Assembly: GCF_017873815.1 (NCBI RefSeq)
Contig: NZ_JAGGKQ010000002.1
Span: forward strand, 167,616-231,615
Origin: Halorubrum alkaliphilum
GTDB taxonomy: Archaea > Halobacteriota > Halobacteria > Halobacteriales > Haloferacaceae
DNA length: 64,000 nt
Direction of reading: 5' to 3'
Positions 8,815-18,050 of this stretch are shown here, in pieces. Both the position numbers and the translations under genes were made by a program. The notes beneath the pieces are model-generated. The model was not told where the DNA came from, made no database searches, and was given only the letters and a program-made list of their open reading frames with translations. Position 1 is the first letter of the stretch; every line of letters starts with the position of its first letter.

Positions 8815-9861
8815 CTACTCGATCCGCTCGCGGGCGGCCGAGACGAGCATCGGGAGCATCACGGTTGCGTCACCGTAGACGGAGGCGTTGCGCGCGTCCT
8901 TCTCCAGTTTCCCCCACGAGCGGGCTTCGTCCAGCGTGGCTCCCGAGAGTCCGCCGGTCGCCTCCGGATCCATCGTGATCTGGACGGCGTAGTCGTAGGC
9001 CCGCGGCGTGACGAGCATCGTTTGGAGCGTGAAGTTCTTCGGGACGCCGCCGCCGACGAGGAGACAGCCGGCGTCGTCGGCCGCAAAGGCGAGGTCCGTC
9101 AACTCGGTCATGTCCGCCAGCGCGTCGAGCGTAAAGTCGGCGGTCTGTCCGTACATCCACGCCTGAAGCCCCAACACGGAGTCTTGAACCGCCGGACAGT
9201 AGATCGGCACGTCCGACTCGTAGGCGGCGGCCGCGACGCCGGGATCCTCGGCGACTCCCTCCCGCTCGTTCACTTCGGCGTTCGCGCGGCCGAGTTCGCG
9301 GGTGAGGTCGGCGATGGAGACGCTGTCGTGCGCCTCCAAGGCGGGAAACACGTCATCACGGAGGTGGCCCTCGAACTCGGCGAAGTGCTCTTGGGGGAGA
9401 TAGACGTTGTAGATGCGGTCGACCTCCTCGTCACGAAGGTTCTCGTCGTGCTCGCGAGCGCTCCTTTCGGGGTCGTGGGTGCGACCGTGGTGGTGTTTCC
9501 CGCCGATCGCCTCGATCGTGTCGTGGGTGAGGTTCGCGCCGGTCGTGACGAGCACGTCGATATAGCCGTCCCGTATGAGGTCCGAGACGACCCGACGCAT
9601 CCCCGCGGGCACCATCGCGCCAGCGAGCGAACAGAAGACGGTACAGTCCTCGTCGCCGAACATCTCCGCGAGCACGTCGCCCGCCTCGTGGACGTCGGCC
9701 GCGCCGATCCCCGCCTCGCCGTACGACTCGACGAGCTCGCCGACCGTCATCCCCGCGGTCGCCCGCGTGTGTCCGACCGGGTCCTCGGAGAACTCCTCGC
9801 GGCCGTGGTCGTGTCCCGCCTCGTTCGCGTCCCCATGCTCCTCGTCGCTCGTATCGGTCAT
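8815..9861 (-). CDS. dys: Deoxyhypusine synthase
   Basis: This enzyme uses NAD and spermidine, or a related polyamine such as agmatine in archaea, to modify a lysine of translation factor aIF5A toward hypusine. The 348-residue protein has the active-site lysine context LDEARSWGKL near the C terminus, the NAD-binding VTTGANLTHD near residue 105 and LVGGGVPKNF. The N-terminal 30 residues are a His/Asp/Glu-rich halophilic extension. It stands alone between repeat copy A and the SAMP gene. The start at 9861 is the first ATG. Confidence 0.94.
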   Translation of the reverse strand: MTDTSDEEHGDANEAGHDHGREEFSEDPVGHTRATAGMTVGELVESYGEAGIGAADVHEAGDVLAEMFGDEDCTVFCSLAGAMVPAGMRRVVSDLIRDGYIDVLVTTGANLTHDTIEAIGGKHHHGRTHDPERSAREHDENLRDEEVDRIYNVYLPQEHFAEFEGHLRDDVFPALEAHDSVSIADLTRELGRANAEVNEREGVAEDPGVAAAAYESDVPIYCPAVQDSVLGLQAWMYGQTADFTLDALADMTELTDLAFAADDAGCLLVGGGVPKNFTLQTMLVTPRAYDYAVQITMDPEATGGLSGATLDEARSWGKLEKDARNASVYGDATVMLPMLVSAARERIE

Positions 9862-9899
9862 ACTCGGAGTGGGGAGTCGGGCGGTTTGAAACGCCCGGA

Positions 9900-10172
9900 T
9901 CAGCCGCCGCTCACCGGGGGAAACAGCGCGAGTTCGTCGCCAGCCTCCAGCGTCTCCGCCAGGCCGTCACCGTGGTGGACGTTCCGTCCGTTCCGGAGCA
10001 CGTTGATGTGGTCGGCGACCTCGCCGTCCTCCATGATCCGGTCGCGAAGGTCCGGATGGGCCGCGAGCAGGGCGTCGAGCGCGTCGCCGACGGTGTCGCC
10101 GGGATCGACGTCGACCGACACGGTGCGGTCGCCGGCGATCTCGGCGAGGTCGGCGAACAGCTTCCAGTTCAT
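9900..10172 (-). CDS. MoaD-like small archaeal modifier protein (SAMP1 type)
   Basis: The product is a 90-residue ubiquitin-fold protein ending in the double glycine VSGG that E1-like enzymes adenylate. Haloarchaeal SAMPs are both protein modifiers and sulfur carriers for molybdopterin synthesis. The ATG at 10172 is chosen because the MNWKLFADLAE start matches the MoaD beta-strand; the upstream codons overlap the previous gene. It lies 23 bases after the TrkA-C membrane gene on the same strand, so it may be cotranscribed. Confidence 0.88.
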   Translation of the reverse strand: MNWKLFADLAEIAGDRTVSVDVDPGDTVGDALDALLAAHPDLRDRIMEDGEVADHINVLRNGRNVHHGDGLAETLEAGDELALFPPVSGG

Positions 10173-10195
10173 ACGATCCGTGCCGCGCGGACGCC

Positions 10196-11536
10196 TCAAG
10201 AGCGTTGCGTCCCGTCGGAGTCGGCAGTCGTCGCCGCGTCGTCGGCCCCGCTTGCTACCGCGTCGTCTCCGCCGGACGCCGTCTTGTCTCCGCCGCTTCC
10301 GCCGGCGTCATTGCTCGCAGTCGACGCGGCGGCCGCCTCGAAGCGCCGGATCGCGTCCGGGCGTCCGACGAGGAACGCGGTGTCCCCGGCGGCGAAGGCG
10401 TACGCCTGCGGCGGGATCGGCTGGATCGCCCCGTCGATCGGTCGAACCGCGGCGACGACGGCGGTCACGTCGCCGACGGCCGTCCCGACCAGATCGCTCC
10501 CCTCCGGGACGGTCACCGTCGCCATCGTCTCGTCGGCGTTGCGCAACAGCGAGGCGAACTCGCGGTCCGCCTGCGGTTCCGCCGGCAGTGTCACCAGTCG
10601 ATAGCCGCCCTCGACGGAGAGTTCGGCCGCGTCCGACTCGTCGAGCGCGACGGTCGCGACGTCGGCGGCGACCCCCCGTAGCTCGCCCGTCGCGACGCGT
10701 TCCGGGTTGGGATCCGTCCGCCAGATCTGAACCATGTCGCCGGCCGTCGCGTTGTTCGGCGGATCCGCGGAGAGGGCAACCGCCACCCGCCCGGGCGCGA
10801 GCGTCGGACCGAGCCCGGTCACGCGGGACCCGACCGCGAAGTACTCCACTGTGCCGTCGGCGGCGACATCGACGTCGACGTACCCGACGCCGTAATCGGT
10901 TTTAATCCGTTCGACGAGACGGTTCCGAAGCTCTTCAACGGTGAGCTTCCGCGAGAAGATCAGCGTTTTGCCCGCGAGCTCCGCCTTCTTTTCGTCGGAG
11001 ACCGGTTCGTAGGTGTCCATGTCCTTGATCTCCGCTGCGGGTGGGAGCGTCACCGGTGTCACGCGACCGACCGTCCGCACGATTCGGCTCACCTCGCCTT
11101 CGAAGTTCTTTCGGCTCGACAGCGCGAACACGTCGACTGCGAGCCGGTCGCCCGCATAGCGTCCGAGCGGTGACATGACCGCCGCGACTCCGAGCGAGAC
11201 GACGTTGAAAACGACGCCGTCGACCGTGAGCAGCTCGGGATCTTCTGCCCCCGCAAGCGCCCCGAGCGATGTCGTGTTGAGATACAGCGCGACGACCGCG
11301 ACCCCGAGCAGTATCGCGACGCCGTCGGGTATCTCGGTTCGGAAGTACCACCGATACACCAGCGAGCCGACGCCGGCGACGAACGTGGCGAGAATCGCGA
11401 AGGTCACGAGCGTGATCGCCGCCAACTGGGGCTGACTGAACGTGACGCCCCCTGCCGCACCGACCATGGTGGAAGTGGTCCACACCGTGGACGCCAGCAT
11501 CGCTCCGCCGTCGCCCACGGGCGCGAGTCGGGTCAC
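10196..11536 (-). CDS. Membrane protein with C-terminal TrkA-C domain, probable K+ regulator
   Basis: This 446-residue protein has three predicted membrane helices in residues 30-130, a cytoplasmic region rich in beta strands, and a TrkA-C-like domain near residues 340-400 (GTAVGDVTAVVAAV to AFLVGRPDAIRRF). It ends in a low-complexity Ala/Ser/Gly/Asp tail. It has no pore signature, so it probably regulates rather than conducts. Its start overlaps the stop of the upstream paralogous gene by 4 bases (ATGA), which suggests stoichiometric production of both proteins. Confidence 0.8.
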   Translation of the reverse strand: MTRLAPVGDGGAMLASTVWTTSTMVGAAGGVTFSQPQLAAITLVTFAILATFVAGVGSLVYRWYFRTEIPDGVAILLGVAVVALYLNTTSLGALAGAEDPELLTVDGVVFNVVSLGVAAVMSPLGRYAGDRLAVDVFALSSRKNFEGEVSRIVRTVGRVTPVTLPPAAEIKDMDTYEPVSDEKKAELAGKTLIFSRKLTVEELRNRLVERIKTDYGVGYVDVDVAADGTVEYFAVGSRVTGLGPTLAPGRVAVALSADPPNNATAGDMVQIWRTDPNPERVATGELRGVAADVATVALDESDAAELSVEGGYRLVTLPAEPQADREFASLLRNADETMATVTVPEGSDLVGTAVGDVTAVVAAVRPIDGAIQPIPPQAYAFAAGDTAFLVGRPDAIRRFEAAAASTASNDAGGSGGDKTASGGDDAVASGADDAATTADSDGTQRS

Positions 11537-12768
11537 GTCGCCGCCTCCCCGAACCGCTCTATCGTCTCACGGGTTCCGACGACGAACAGTTCGTCTCCGG
11601 CAACGAGGGGTTGTGTGCCCCGCGGAGCAACCGTCCATTTGCCCTCGTGGCGCGCAGCGAGGATCGCAACATCGTACGTCTCACGGACGCTCACGTCGCC
11701 GATCGTTTTGCCGTCGAGCGGGCCACCGGCCACGACGACGACCTTGCGGAACCGCTTGCCCGCCCGCCGCAGCAGCGTCGTCAGTTCGAACTCTCGACGC
11801 GTTCCGCGGGAGAGTACGAGCACTCGTCCACGACCGGCGCGAAGGAGGGACGCCGCCTCGGAGCGCTCGACGGCGACCGTGACGCGACCCTCGCCCCCGG
11901 TCGTCGTCGCGATCGTCTTCGGGGCCGTCGGCGGTGGCGGGGTCTGCCCCCCGTCGGGTATCGGGGTGTTGGTGGGTGTCGACTCCGGTTTGGCGTCCTT
12001 CTTCTCGCCCGATTTCGCGGCCATGAGCGTCCCCTCGACCGTGACATCGGCCGTGACGACTCGGACTACGTCGCCGCGCGCGAGTCCGGTGGGAACGAGC
12101 GCCGGAACCGACACCGCCCGCTTGCCTTTCGGTACCCGCTTCGAGAGCCCCCCGGTCGGCGGCGCGGCGTTCACAGTCGCTCGCGCTTTCTCGTCGATTT
12201 TCACGCTGACGTCGGCCACCTCAAGCTCAGTTCGGAGGCGCTCCCCCAACCGACTCTCCAACTCCGATAGCGGTACATCGGCCGGGAACGTCCACTCGCC
12301 CTCCGCGATGGCTTTCCGAGTCTCTGCGGGTAGCGGAGGGTATCCCTCCATGTCGCCGACCTCGCCGACGACGGAGACCTTGACCTGTCCCCGTCCGCCG
12401 ACCAACTCCACCACGTCCGTCGAGAGCGTTTGGTCACGTAGCTTCCGGAACGAGATCCGCTTTGGGACGTTGGCACCGAGCTTGTCGCCCTGTGCGTGAG
12501 CGTACAGCGAGATCATCAACACGACGATGATCGCCGTGAGGATCGCCGGTGCGCGCTCCGACGTCCGGATCGTCTCGTCGTTGAGCGCGAGCAGCCCCCC
12601 GTTGATCCCCGCGAGCGCCAACGCGAGGACGACGACCCCGAGCCCGGGAATCGTCACCCCCGTGAAGTATTTGAATATAAACCCGAGTACTCCGGCGACT
12701 AACGCGGGAACGATCCCCGTGAGGATCCCGAGATAGATCCCGAAAAGGATCTCGATCGGTAGCGACAT
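11533..12768 (-). CDS. Membrane protein with C-terminal TrkA-C domain, partner of the downstream paralogue
   Basis: This 411-residue protein has the same plan as its neighbour: about three N-terminal membrane helices (residues 5-95), a soluble middle part with a proline/threonine-rich linker, and a C-terminal TrkA-C domain (GKTIGDVSVRETYDVAIL to ELFVVGTRETIERF). The ATG at 12768 precedes MSLPIEILFG, the natural start of the first helix; an ATG four codons further upstream is possible. It is divergent from a potassium channel gene with 149 bases between starts, so the three genes probably work together in K+ homeostasis. Confidence 0.8.
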   Translation of the reverse strand: MSLPIEILFGIYLGILTGIVPALVAGVLGFIFKYFTGVTIPGLGVVVLALALAGINGGLLALNDETIRTSERAPAILTAIIVVLMISLYAHAQGDKLGANVPKRISFRKLRDQTLSTDVVELVGGRGQVKVSVVGEVGDMEGYPPLPAETRKAIAEGEWTFPADVPLSELESRLGERLRTELEVADVSVKIDEKARATVNAAPPTGGLSKRVPKGKRAVSVPALVPTGLARGDVVRVVTADVTVEGTLMAAKSGEKKDAKPESTPTNTPIPDGGQTPPPPTAPKTIATTTGGEGRVTVAVERSEAASLLRAGRGRVLVLSRGTRREFELTTLLRRAGKRFRKVVVVAGGPLDGKTIGDVSVRETYDVAILAARHEGKWTVAPRGTQPLVAGDELFVVGTRETIERFGEAAT

Positions 12769-12886
12769 ATCTCCCACCAACGCGGGTGCGGTTAAATCAG
12801 TACTGTCGTTGGCGAGCGTTCTCGCCGAATCGTCGGGCCAGCCCGCTGCGGTCTCTGCCGGCTCACTCTCCGCCCGTTCTCGGGGA

Positions 12887-12894
12887 TTTTAAGT
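12887..12894 (+). promoter_or_regulatory. TATA box of the RCK potassium channel gene
   Basis: The sequence TTTTAAGT lies about 28 bases before the ATG at 12918. It supports that start over an upstream in-frame ATG at 12786. Confidence 0.6.
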
Positions 12895-12917
12895 ACGGTC
12901 TCGGCCTCCGGGCGGAC

Positions 12918-14096
12918 ATGGAGTGGAGCCGTGAGTGGATCTCGGTTCGAGCGTCGGTCGTTCTGACGTTCGCCGTCGCCGTACTCTCCATCGTCGTCGG
13001 CCTATTACACATCAGCGGGTTCGGCGTTGAGGGGCCACTCACCCCGTACGTCCCCGATCTCGTGCTTCGAACGGTCGGGTTCACCGGAACCATCACCGGG
13101 TTTGCGATGCTCGGAAGCGGATTCGCGCTGAAACGAGGATACAGGGTCGGCTGGTTCTCGACGGCGGTTCTTCTGCCGCTCACGGCGATTCAGGGGTTGA
13201 TGCAGGCGTCCGTGTTCTCCCTGCCGCTCGTCGTGCTCTCTCTCGTCTCAGTGCCCGCGTTAGTGCTCAATCGTGGACGATTCGACCGGGAGTTCTCTCC
13301 GTCCCCGACCCAACTCGCCGCGGGTGCGGCGCTCGGAACGGCGATCTCGTACGGAACGGTCGGAACGTACGCGCTCCGCGACGAGTTCGAGGGCGTCGAG
13401 ACGATCGTCGACGCCTTTTATTTCACCGTGGTCACCGCTTCGACGGTCGGTTACGGCGACATCACCCCGGAGACCGGCGCAGGCTCCGACATCGCCCAGC
13501 TGTTCGTGCTCTCCTCGCTCATAATGAACGTCGCGGCGTTCGCGGTCGCGCTCGGTGTTCTCCTCACGCCCGCCATCGAGGCGCAGCTCTCCAAAGCGCT
13601 CGGAAAGATGACAGAGAAACAGTTCGACCTTCTCGACGGCCACGTCCTCGTTCTCGGATACGGGGACCTAACGGAACCGATCCTCGAAGAACTTGGCGAA
13701 CGCGGTGATATCGACTTCGCGGTCATCACGACCAACGACACCGCCGCCCGGCGTCTCGACGAGCGCGGGACTCCCGTACTCACCGCCGACCCGAGCGACG
13801 TGGAACCGCTCCAGCGGGCACATATCGAGGACGCCCGAGCGGTCGTCGTCGCCACGGAGGACGACGCTCGGGACGCGCTCGCGATCCTCACCGCCAGACA
13901 GCTCAATCCGGACGTCCGGATCGTCGCGTCCGCAACCCAGCGTGAGAACGTCAACAAGCTCCGGCGAGCCGGCGCGGATCAGGTCATCTCGCCGTCAGTG
14001 CTCGGCGGCCACATCCTGATCGACTGTGCGTTCGGCGCGGATAGCGCCGACGCGACCGCGGACTCGCTGGGCGAGTCACTCGGTATCGACAAGTAG
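12918..14096 (+). CDS. Potassium channel with RCK (TrkA-N) domain
   Basis: This 392-residue membrane protein has the selectivity filter TVGYGD at about residue 175, preceded by several membrane helices, including four N-terminal ones not found in the simplest two-helix channels. A long helix with LSKALGKMTEKQFD leads to a cytosolic RCK/TrkA-N Rossmann domain beginning HVLVLGYGDLTE near residue 240. No separate TrkA-C domain follows. TrkA-C domains may be supplied in trans by the divergent membrane proteins, which is an inference from gene order. The start follows a TATA box at leaderless distance. Confidence 0.92.
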   Translation: MEWSREWISVRASVVLTFAVAVLSIVVGLLHISGFGVEGPLTPYVPDLVLRTVGFTGTITGFAMLGSGFALKRGYRVGWFSTAVLLPLTAIQGLMQASVFSLPLVVLSLVSVPALVLNRGRFDREFSPSPTQLAAGAALGTAISYGTVGTYALRDEFEGVETIVDAFYFTVVTASTVGYGDITPETGAGSDIAQLFVLSSLIMNVAAFAVALGVLLTPAIEAQLSKALGKMTEKQFDLLDGHVLVLGYGDLTEPILEELGERGDIDFAVITTNDTAARRLDERGTPVLTADPSDVEPLQRAHIEDARAVVVATEDDARDALAILTARQLNPDVRIVASATQRENVNKLRRAGADQVISPSVLGGHILIDCAFGADSADATADSLGESLGIDK

Positions 14097-14108
14097 TCGG
14101 AACGGTCC

Positions 14109-14762
14109 CTACCGACTTCGTCGGCCCTTCGTCTGCCGGTAATCCCGACTCAACACGTTCTCACGGAGGTGATCGCGGAACGCGTCCGCCTCCGCGTCGG
14201 TCATCGTCGCCGGATCGCGCATCGGAACGAGCTCGAACCCGCGACCCCGGATCGTCGTCGCGTGTTCGGCCTCGATGTCGAAGGAATCGGGCGAGCGCGT
14301 CGTGTACGCCACGGCGAGTTCCCGGAGGACGCGTTCGCCGGCCGGCACGATGATCTGCGGGTTTATCATTCTGATCTCGGCGTTCAAGAAGGGTTCACAG
14401 GTAGCGATCTCCTCGTCGGTCGGGTCACGATCGGGATGTCGACAGCGCGTGAGGTTGGTGAAAAAGACGTTCTGGACGTCCGGCTCCGTCGCGTCCGGTT
14501 CGGATCGAACGAACCCCAACTCCGCGAAGATCGACTGGACGCGCACGCCAGCGCCCTCGCCGGTGAAGGGGATCCCGTTGCGTTCGGCGGCCGCGGTCGG
14601 GCGCTCGCCGACGACGAGGAACTCCGCACCCACGTCGCCGTAGCCGTGAACGACCCGGTCGCGGGCCGCACAGAGCTCGTCGCAGTTCTCACAGTCGGGA
14701 TCCATCCCGAACGGGTTCGCGAACTCCGTCTGGTTTGCGTCCACGGACGTACTGGGACTCAC
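14109..14762 (-). CDS. Uracil-DNA glycosylase superfamily protein
   Basis: The 217-residue protein has the N-terminal cysteine cluster CENCDELC (Cys24, 27, 31), motif 1 as VVGERPTAAAERNGIPFTGEG, and a later CRHPDRDPTDEEIATC pair, matching the Fe-S cluster family 4/5 uracil-DNA glycosylases. These remove uracil from DNA to start base excision repair. The second catalytic motif, normally containing HP near the C terminus, reads VPMRDPATM here, with Arg in place of the usual His. Activity may therefore be altered. It is convergent with the potassium channel gene. Confidence 0.85.
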   Translation of the reverse strand: MSPSTSVDANQTEFANPFGMDPDCENCDELCAARDRVVHGYGDVGAEFLVVGERPTAAAERNGIPFTGEGAGVRVQSIFAELGFVRSEPDATEPDVQNVFFTNLTRCRHPDRDPTDEEIATCEPFLNAEIRMINPQIIVPAGERVLRELAVAYTTRSPDSFDIEAEHATTIRGRGFELVPMRDPATMTDAEADAFRDHLRENVLSRDYRQTKGRRSR

Positions 14763-14819
14763 GGCGACCTAAAGGCTACGGGGAGCGGGACGCAAGCGAC
14801 GAGAACGAGGGTCGACCGG

Positions 14820-15047
14820 CTACGTCAACGTGTACGCGTCGCCGTCACGCGCGATCAGGTCCTGCTTTCGCAGCGTCTTCAGAATGCTGTACAGCGACAT
14901 CTTCTTCATCCCGAGCGAGTCGCACATGTCCGAGACGCTCGCCGAACCGTTCGTCGTCAGGTATAGGTACACCAGCTTCGCCCGGGGAGACTGCAGCTCC
15001 GGCGGGAGTGCGGGAGCCGCCGTGTGTGCCGTCTCTGTCTCTAACAT
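14820..15047 (-). CDS. Small winged-helix transcriptional regulator downstream of sdh
   Basis: The product is 75 residues, almost only a winged helix: helix 1 AKLVYLYLTTNG, then SVSDMCDSLGMKKMSLYSILKTL as the recognition unit and a short wing. This resembles the HTH part of TrmB- or MarR-like regulators without a ligand-binding domain. The ATG at 15047 is preferred; the upstream extension lacks conserved character. It lies about 214 bases downstream of the sdhA stop on the same strand. A role in sdh control is possible but unproven. Confidence 0.75.
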   Translation of the reverse strand: MLETETAHTAAPALPPELQSPRAKLVYLYLTTNGSASVSDMCDSLGMKKMSLYSILKTLRKQDLIARDGDAYTLT

Positions 15048-15261
15048 CTTACTCGGTACAACGTGTTCGACGATAATAAACCCCCATTTCAACGATCGTC
15101 GAAACAGCACGAAGCGAGAGAATACGCGGGCATCGAGACGTGTGACCCTCGTCTGGTCCGTCGTCCATGCCGCCCGGCACCACTCCTCCGGACGGATCCG
15201 ACGACGGATTTCGACCGTCGACGGATACGAGACCGTGATCGATCCGGATCGATCGAAGGGG

Positions 15262-17091
15262 TCAGTAGGACCTGACCTTCGGCTCGTACGTTTTGTTCTC
15301 GCCCTCGAGGATCGCCGGCTTGTACCAGAGTTCGGGCTCCCCGTCGTTCCACGACACCAGCGTGTGTTTCAACCAGTTCTCGTCGTCGCGCTCCTGACGC
15401 TCCTTACGCCAGTGTGCGCCGCGGAACTCGCGACGGGCGAGCGCACCCATCGTCAGCGCCTCCGCGATGTCGAGGACGTTCCGCGTCTCGATCGTGTGGA
15501 TGAGGTCCGTGTTGAACGTCCGCGAGGGATCCGAAACCGCGACGTCCTTGTACGACTCGCGCGCCTCTCGCAGGTCACCGAGCGTCTCCTTCAGTCCCGG
15601 CTCCTCCCGGAACACGTTGACGTTGCCGGTCATCGTCTTCTGGACCTTCGAGCGGATCTCCGCGTGGTTGCGCCCTTTCCGCGAGAGCAGTTCCTCGACG
15701 AACTCGCGTGCGCGCTCGACTTCGGCGTCGAGCACGCTCTCCGCGTCGGTCGCCACCGCTCCGCCGTCGGCGGCCGCGGGCTCCCGACTGCCCGTCTCGC
15801 CGACCTCGACCTCGAACTCGTAGTCGGCGGGCTCCCACTCGCCGGACTTCCCGGTCGGGATCTCCGCCTCGCCCATCTCCTTGCCGGCCGCGTGGTGGCC
15901 GGCGCGCTTGCCGAAGACGATGAGTTCGGGCAGGGCATTGCCGCCGAGACGGTTCGCGCCGTGGACCGACGCACAGGCGCACTCGCCGGCCGCGTACAGT
16001 CCATCGACGACCGTCTCGCCGTGCTCGTTCGTCTCGATGCCACCCATCGCGTAGTGCTGCCCGGGCTTGACCGGCATCGGCTCCGTGAGCCCGTCGGCTC
16101 CTTCGAAATCCTCCGCGAGATGGAGGATGTTCTCCAGCCGATCGAGGATCCGATCTTCGCCCAGATGGCGCATGTCGAGATGGACGTACTCGTCCTCGAT
16201 GCCGCGCCCCTCGTTGACCTCGGTCAACTCGGCACGAGAGACGACGTCACGGGAGGCGAGCTCGCCGTCGTTGTTCGCGTAGCCGTGCTCGAACATGAAC
16301 CGTTCCCCCTCGTCGTTGTAGAGGATTCCACCCTCACCGCGGACGCCCTCGGAGATGAGCACCCCGGTCGACGGCAGCGTCGTCGGATGGAACTGGATAA
16401 ACTCCATGTCCTCCATCGGGACGCCCGCTCGGTACGCCATCGCGACGCCGTCGCCGGTGTTTGCGACCGCGTTGGTGGTGTGATCGAACACCTGTCCCAT
16501 ACCGCCGGTCGCGAGGATGACGCCGCCGCTCGCGCGGAAGCCGCTGATCTCCCCGCTCTGGATGTCGTAGGCGACGACGCCGTGGCAGGTCCGATCGGCC
16601 GGATCCTCCTCGTCGGTGACCGCGAGATCCATCACGTGCCACTCGTCGTAAACGGTGATCCCGCGTTTGACAACCTGCTCGTACATCGTGTGGAGCATCT
16701 GGTGGCCCGTCTCCGCGCCCGCGTACGTCGTCCGCGGGAACGACAGTCCGCCGAACGGTCGCTGGGAGACGCGGCCGTCCTCCTCGCGGGAGAACGGCAT
16801 GCCCCAGTGTTCGAGCTGGATGACCTCCTCCGGGCTCTCCTGACAGAGCGCCTCCACGGCGGGCGCGTCCGCGAGGTAGTCCGACCCCTTCATCGTGTCG
16901 TAGGCGTGGTCCTGCCAGGAGTCCGCGTCCCGCAGCGCCGCGTTTATTCCTCCCTCCGCCGCGCCGGTGTGTGACCGGACCGGATGGAGTTTCGAGACGA
17001 TCGCCACGTCGGCTCCCTCCTCTTGTGCCGCTATCGCCGCGCGGAGGCCTGCCCCGCCCGCGCCGACAACGACGACGTCGTGTTCGTACAT
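15262..17091 (-). CDS. sdhA: Succinate dehydrogenase flavoprotein subunit
   Basis: SdhA oxidises succinate to fumarate in the citric acid cycle and carries covalent FAD. The 609-residue protein begins with the dinucleotide fold VVVGAGGAGLRAAIAA, followed by the FAD-linking histidine context VRSHTGAAEGG. It has the active-site region HGANRLGGNAL near residue 375 and a C-terminal domain with ARREFRGAHWRKE. It is the last gene of the sdhCDBA operon, 58 bases after sdhB. A linker rich in small residues (about 440-460) is a haloarchaeal insertion. Confidence 0.96.
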   Translation of the reverse strand: MYEHDVVVVGAGGAGLRAAIAAQEEGADVAIVSKLHPVRSHTGAAEGGINAALRDADSWQDHAYDTMKGSDYLADAPAVEALCQESPEEVIQLEHWGMPFSREEDGRVSQRPFGGLSFPRTTYAGAETGHQMLHTMYEQVVKRGITVYDEWHVMDLAVTDEEDPADRTCHGVVAYDIQSGEISGFRASGGVILATGGMGQVFDHTTNAVANTGDGVAMAYRAGVPMEDMEFIQFHPTTLPSTGVLISEGVRGEGGILYNDEGERFMFEHGYANNDGELASRDVVSRAELTEVNEGRGIEDEYVHLDMRHLGEDRILDRLENILHLAEDFEGADGLTEPMPVKPGQHYAMGGIETNEHGETVVDGLYAAGECACASVHGANRLGGNALPELIVFGKRAGHHAAGKEMGEAEIPTGKSGEWEPADYEFEVEVGETGSREPAAADGGAVATDAESVLDAEVERAREFVEELLSRKGRNHAEIRSKVQKTMTGNVNVFREEPGLKETLGDLREARESYKDVAVSDPSRTFNTDLIHTIETRNVLDIAEALTMGALARREFRGAHWRKERQERDDENWLKHTLVSWNDGEPELWYKPAILEGENKTYEPKVRSY

Positions 17092-17149
17092 GGTTTGTGT
17101 GATATGATCGACCGTTGGTGGTGGAGTGACTTAGGGGTGTCTCCCGGAG

Positions 17150-18046
17150 TCACCAGAACTTCAGGTTGTTCTTCACGGCTTCGCGTTTCAGCTCCTGGAT
17201 GTGCTCGGTGAGGGGGATGTCCTTCGGGCACACTTCCGTACAGGAGAACTGGGTCTGACACCGCCAGACGCCGTGTTCCTGCTCGATTATCTCGAGTCGC
17301 TTCTGCTTGACGTCCTCGCCCTCGCGCTCGTCCATGGCAAACCGGTACGCCTTGTTGATCGCGGCGGGGCCGAGGTACTCGTTGTCGCCGGCGGCGATGT
17401 TACACGACGACATACAGGCACCACACCAGATACACCGGGTGGACATCTTCACCTTCTCGCGGTTCTCCCGGCTCTGTCGCTGCTCCTCCAACTCACCGTC
17501 CGGAACGTCGTTCGTCTGGAAGTACGGCTCGACCGCTTCCATCTGGTCGTAGAAGTGCTCCATATCGACGACCAGATCTTTCGTGACCTCAGCGTGTGGA
17601 AGCGGTTCGATCCGCACCGGCTCGTCGAGCTCCGAGATCTGCGTCTTACACGCGAGCTTCTGACCGCCGTTGACGAACATCGCGTCCGAGCCGCAGATCG
17701 CCTGTCGACAGGAGTGGCGGAAGGTGAGAGAGGAGTCGTAGGTGTCCCGAGCGTACATCAGCGCGTCGAGGACGGTCATCCCCTTCTCGAAGGGGACGTG
17801 GAACGTGTCGAACCGCGGCTCCTGTTTCCCCTCGACGTCGGGGTCGTAGCGGAACACGCGCAACTCGATCGTGTGCTCGTCGGCGGCCGCCTTCTCGGCC
17901 TCCTCGGCCTGACGCTGGCGACGCTTCTCGTCCGCGCGCCGACGCTTCTCGGCCCGGCGTTCGTCTCCCTTCGAAGGAGTCTCCGCTTCGGTTTCGGCCT
18001 CGGTCTCCTCGGCTTTCTCGGTCTGTTTCGGTATTTGTGTGCTCAT
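17150..18046 (-). CDS. sdhB: Succinate dehydrogenase iron-sulfur subunit
   Basis: SdhB carries electrons from FAD to quinone through three Fe-S centres. The 298-residue protein has 2Fe-2S ligands in CRQAICGSDAMFV with a later Cys in KLACKT. Two further cysteine clusters, CIWCGACMSSC and CTEVCPKDIP, hold the 4Fe-4S and 3Fe-4S centres. The first 60 residues are an unusually long Glu/Lys/Arg-rich, probably coiled extension not needed for the fold. It starts 5 bases after the sdhD stop. Confidence 0.95.
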   Translation of the reverse strand: MSTQIPKQTEKAEETEAETEAETPSKGDERRAEKRRRADEKRRQRQAEEAEKAAADEHTIELRVFRYDPDVEGKQEPRFDTFHVPFEKGMTVLDALMYARDTYDSSLTFRHSCRQAICGSDAMFVNGGQKLACKTQISELDEPVRIEPLPHAEVTKDLVVDMEHFYDQMEAVEPYFQTNDVPDGELEEQRQSRENREKVKMSTRCIWCGACMSSCNIAAGDNEYLGPAAINKAYRFAMDEREGEDVKQKRLEIIEQEHGVWRCQTQFSCTEVCPKDIPLTEHIQELKREAVKNNLKFW

Positions 18047-18050
18047 TTTT

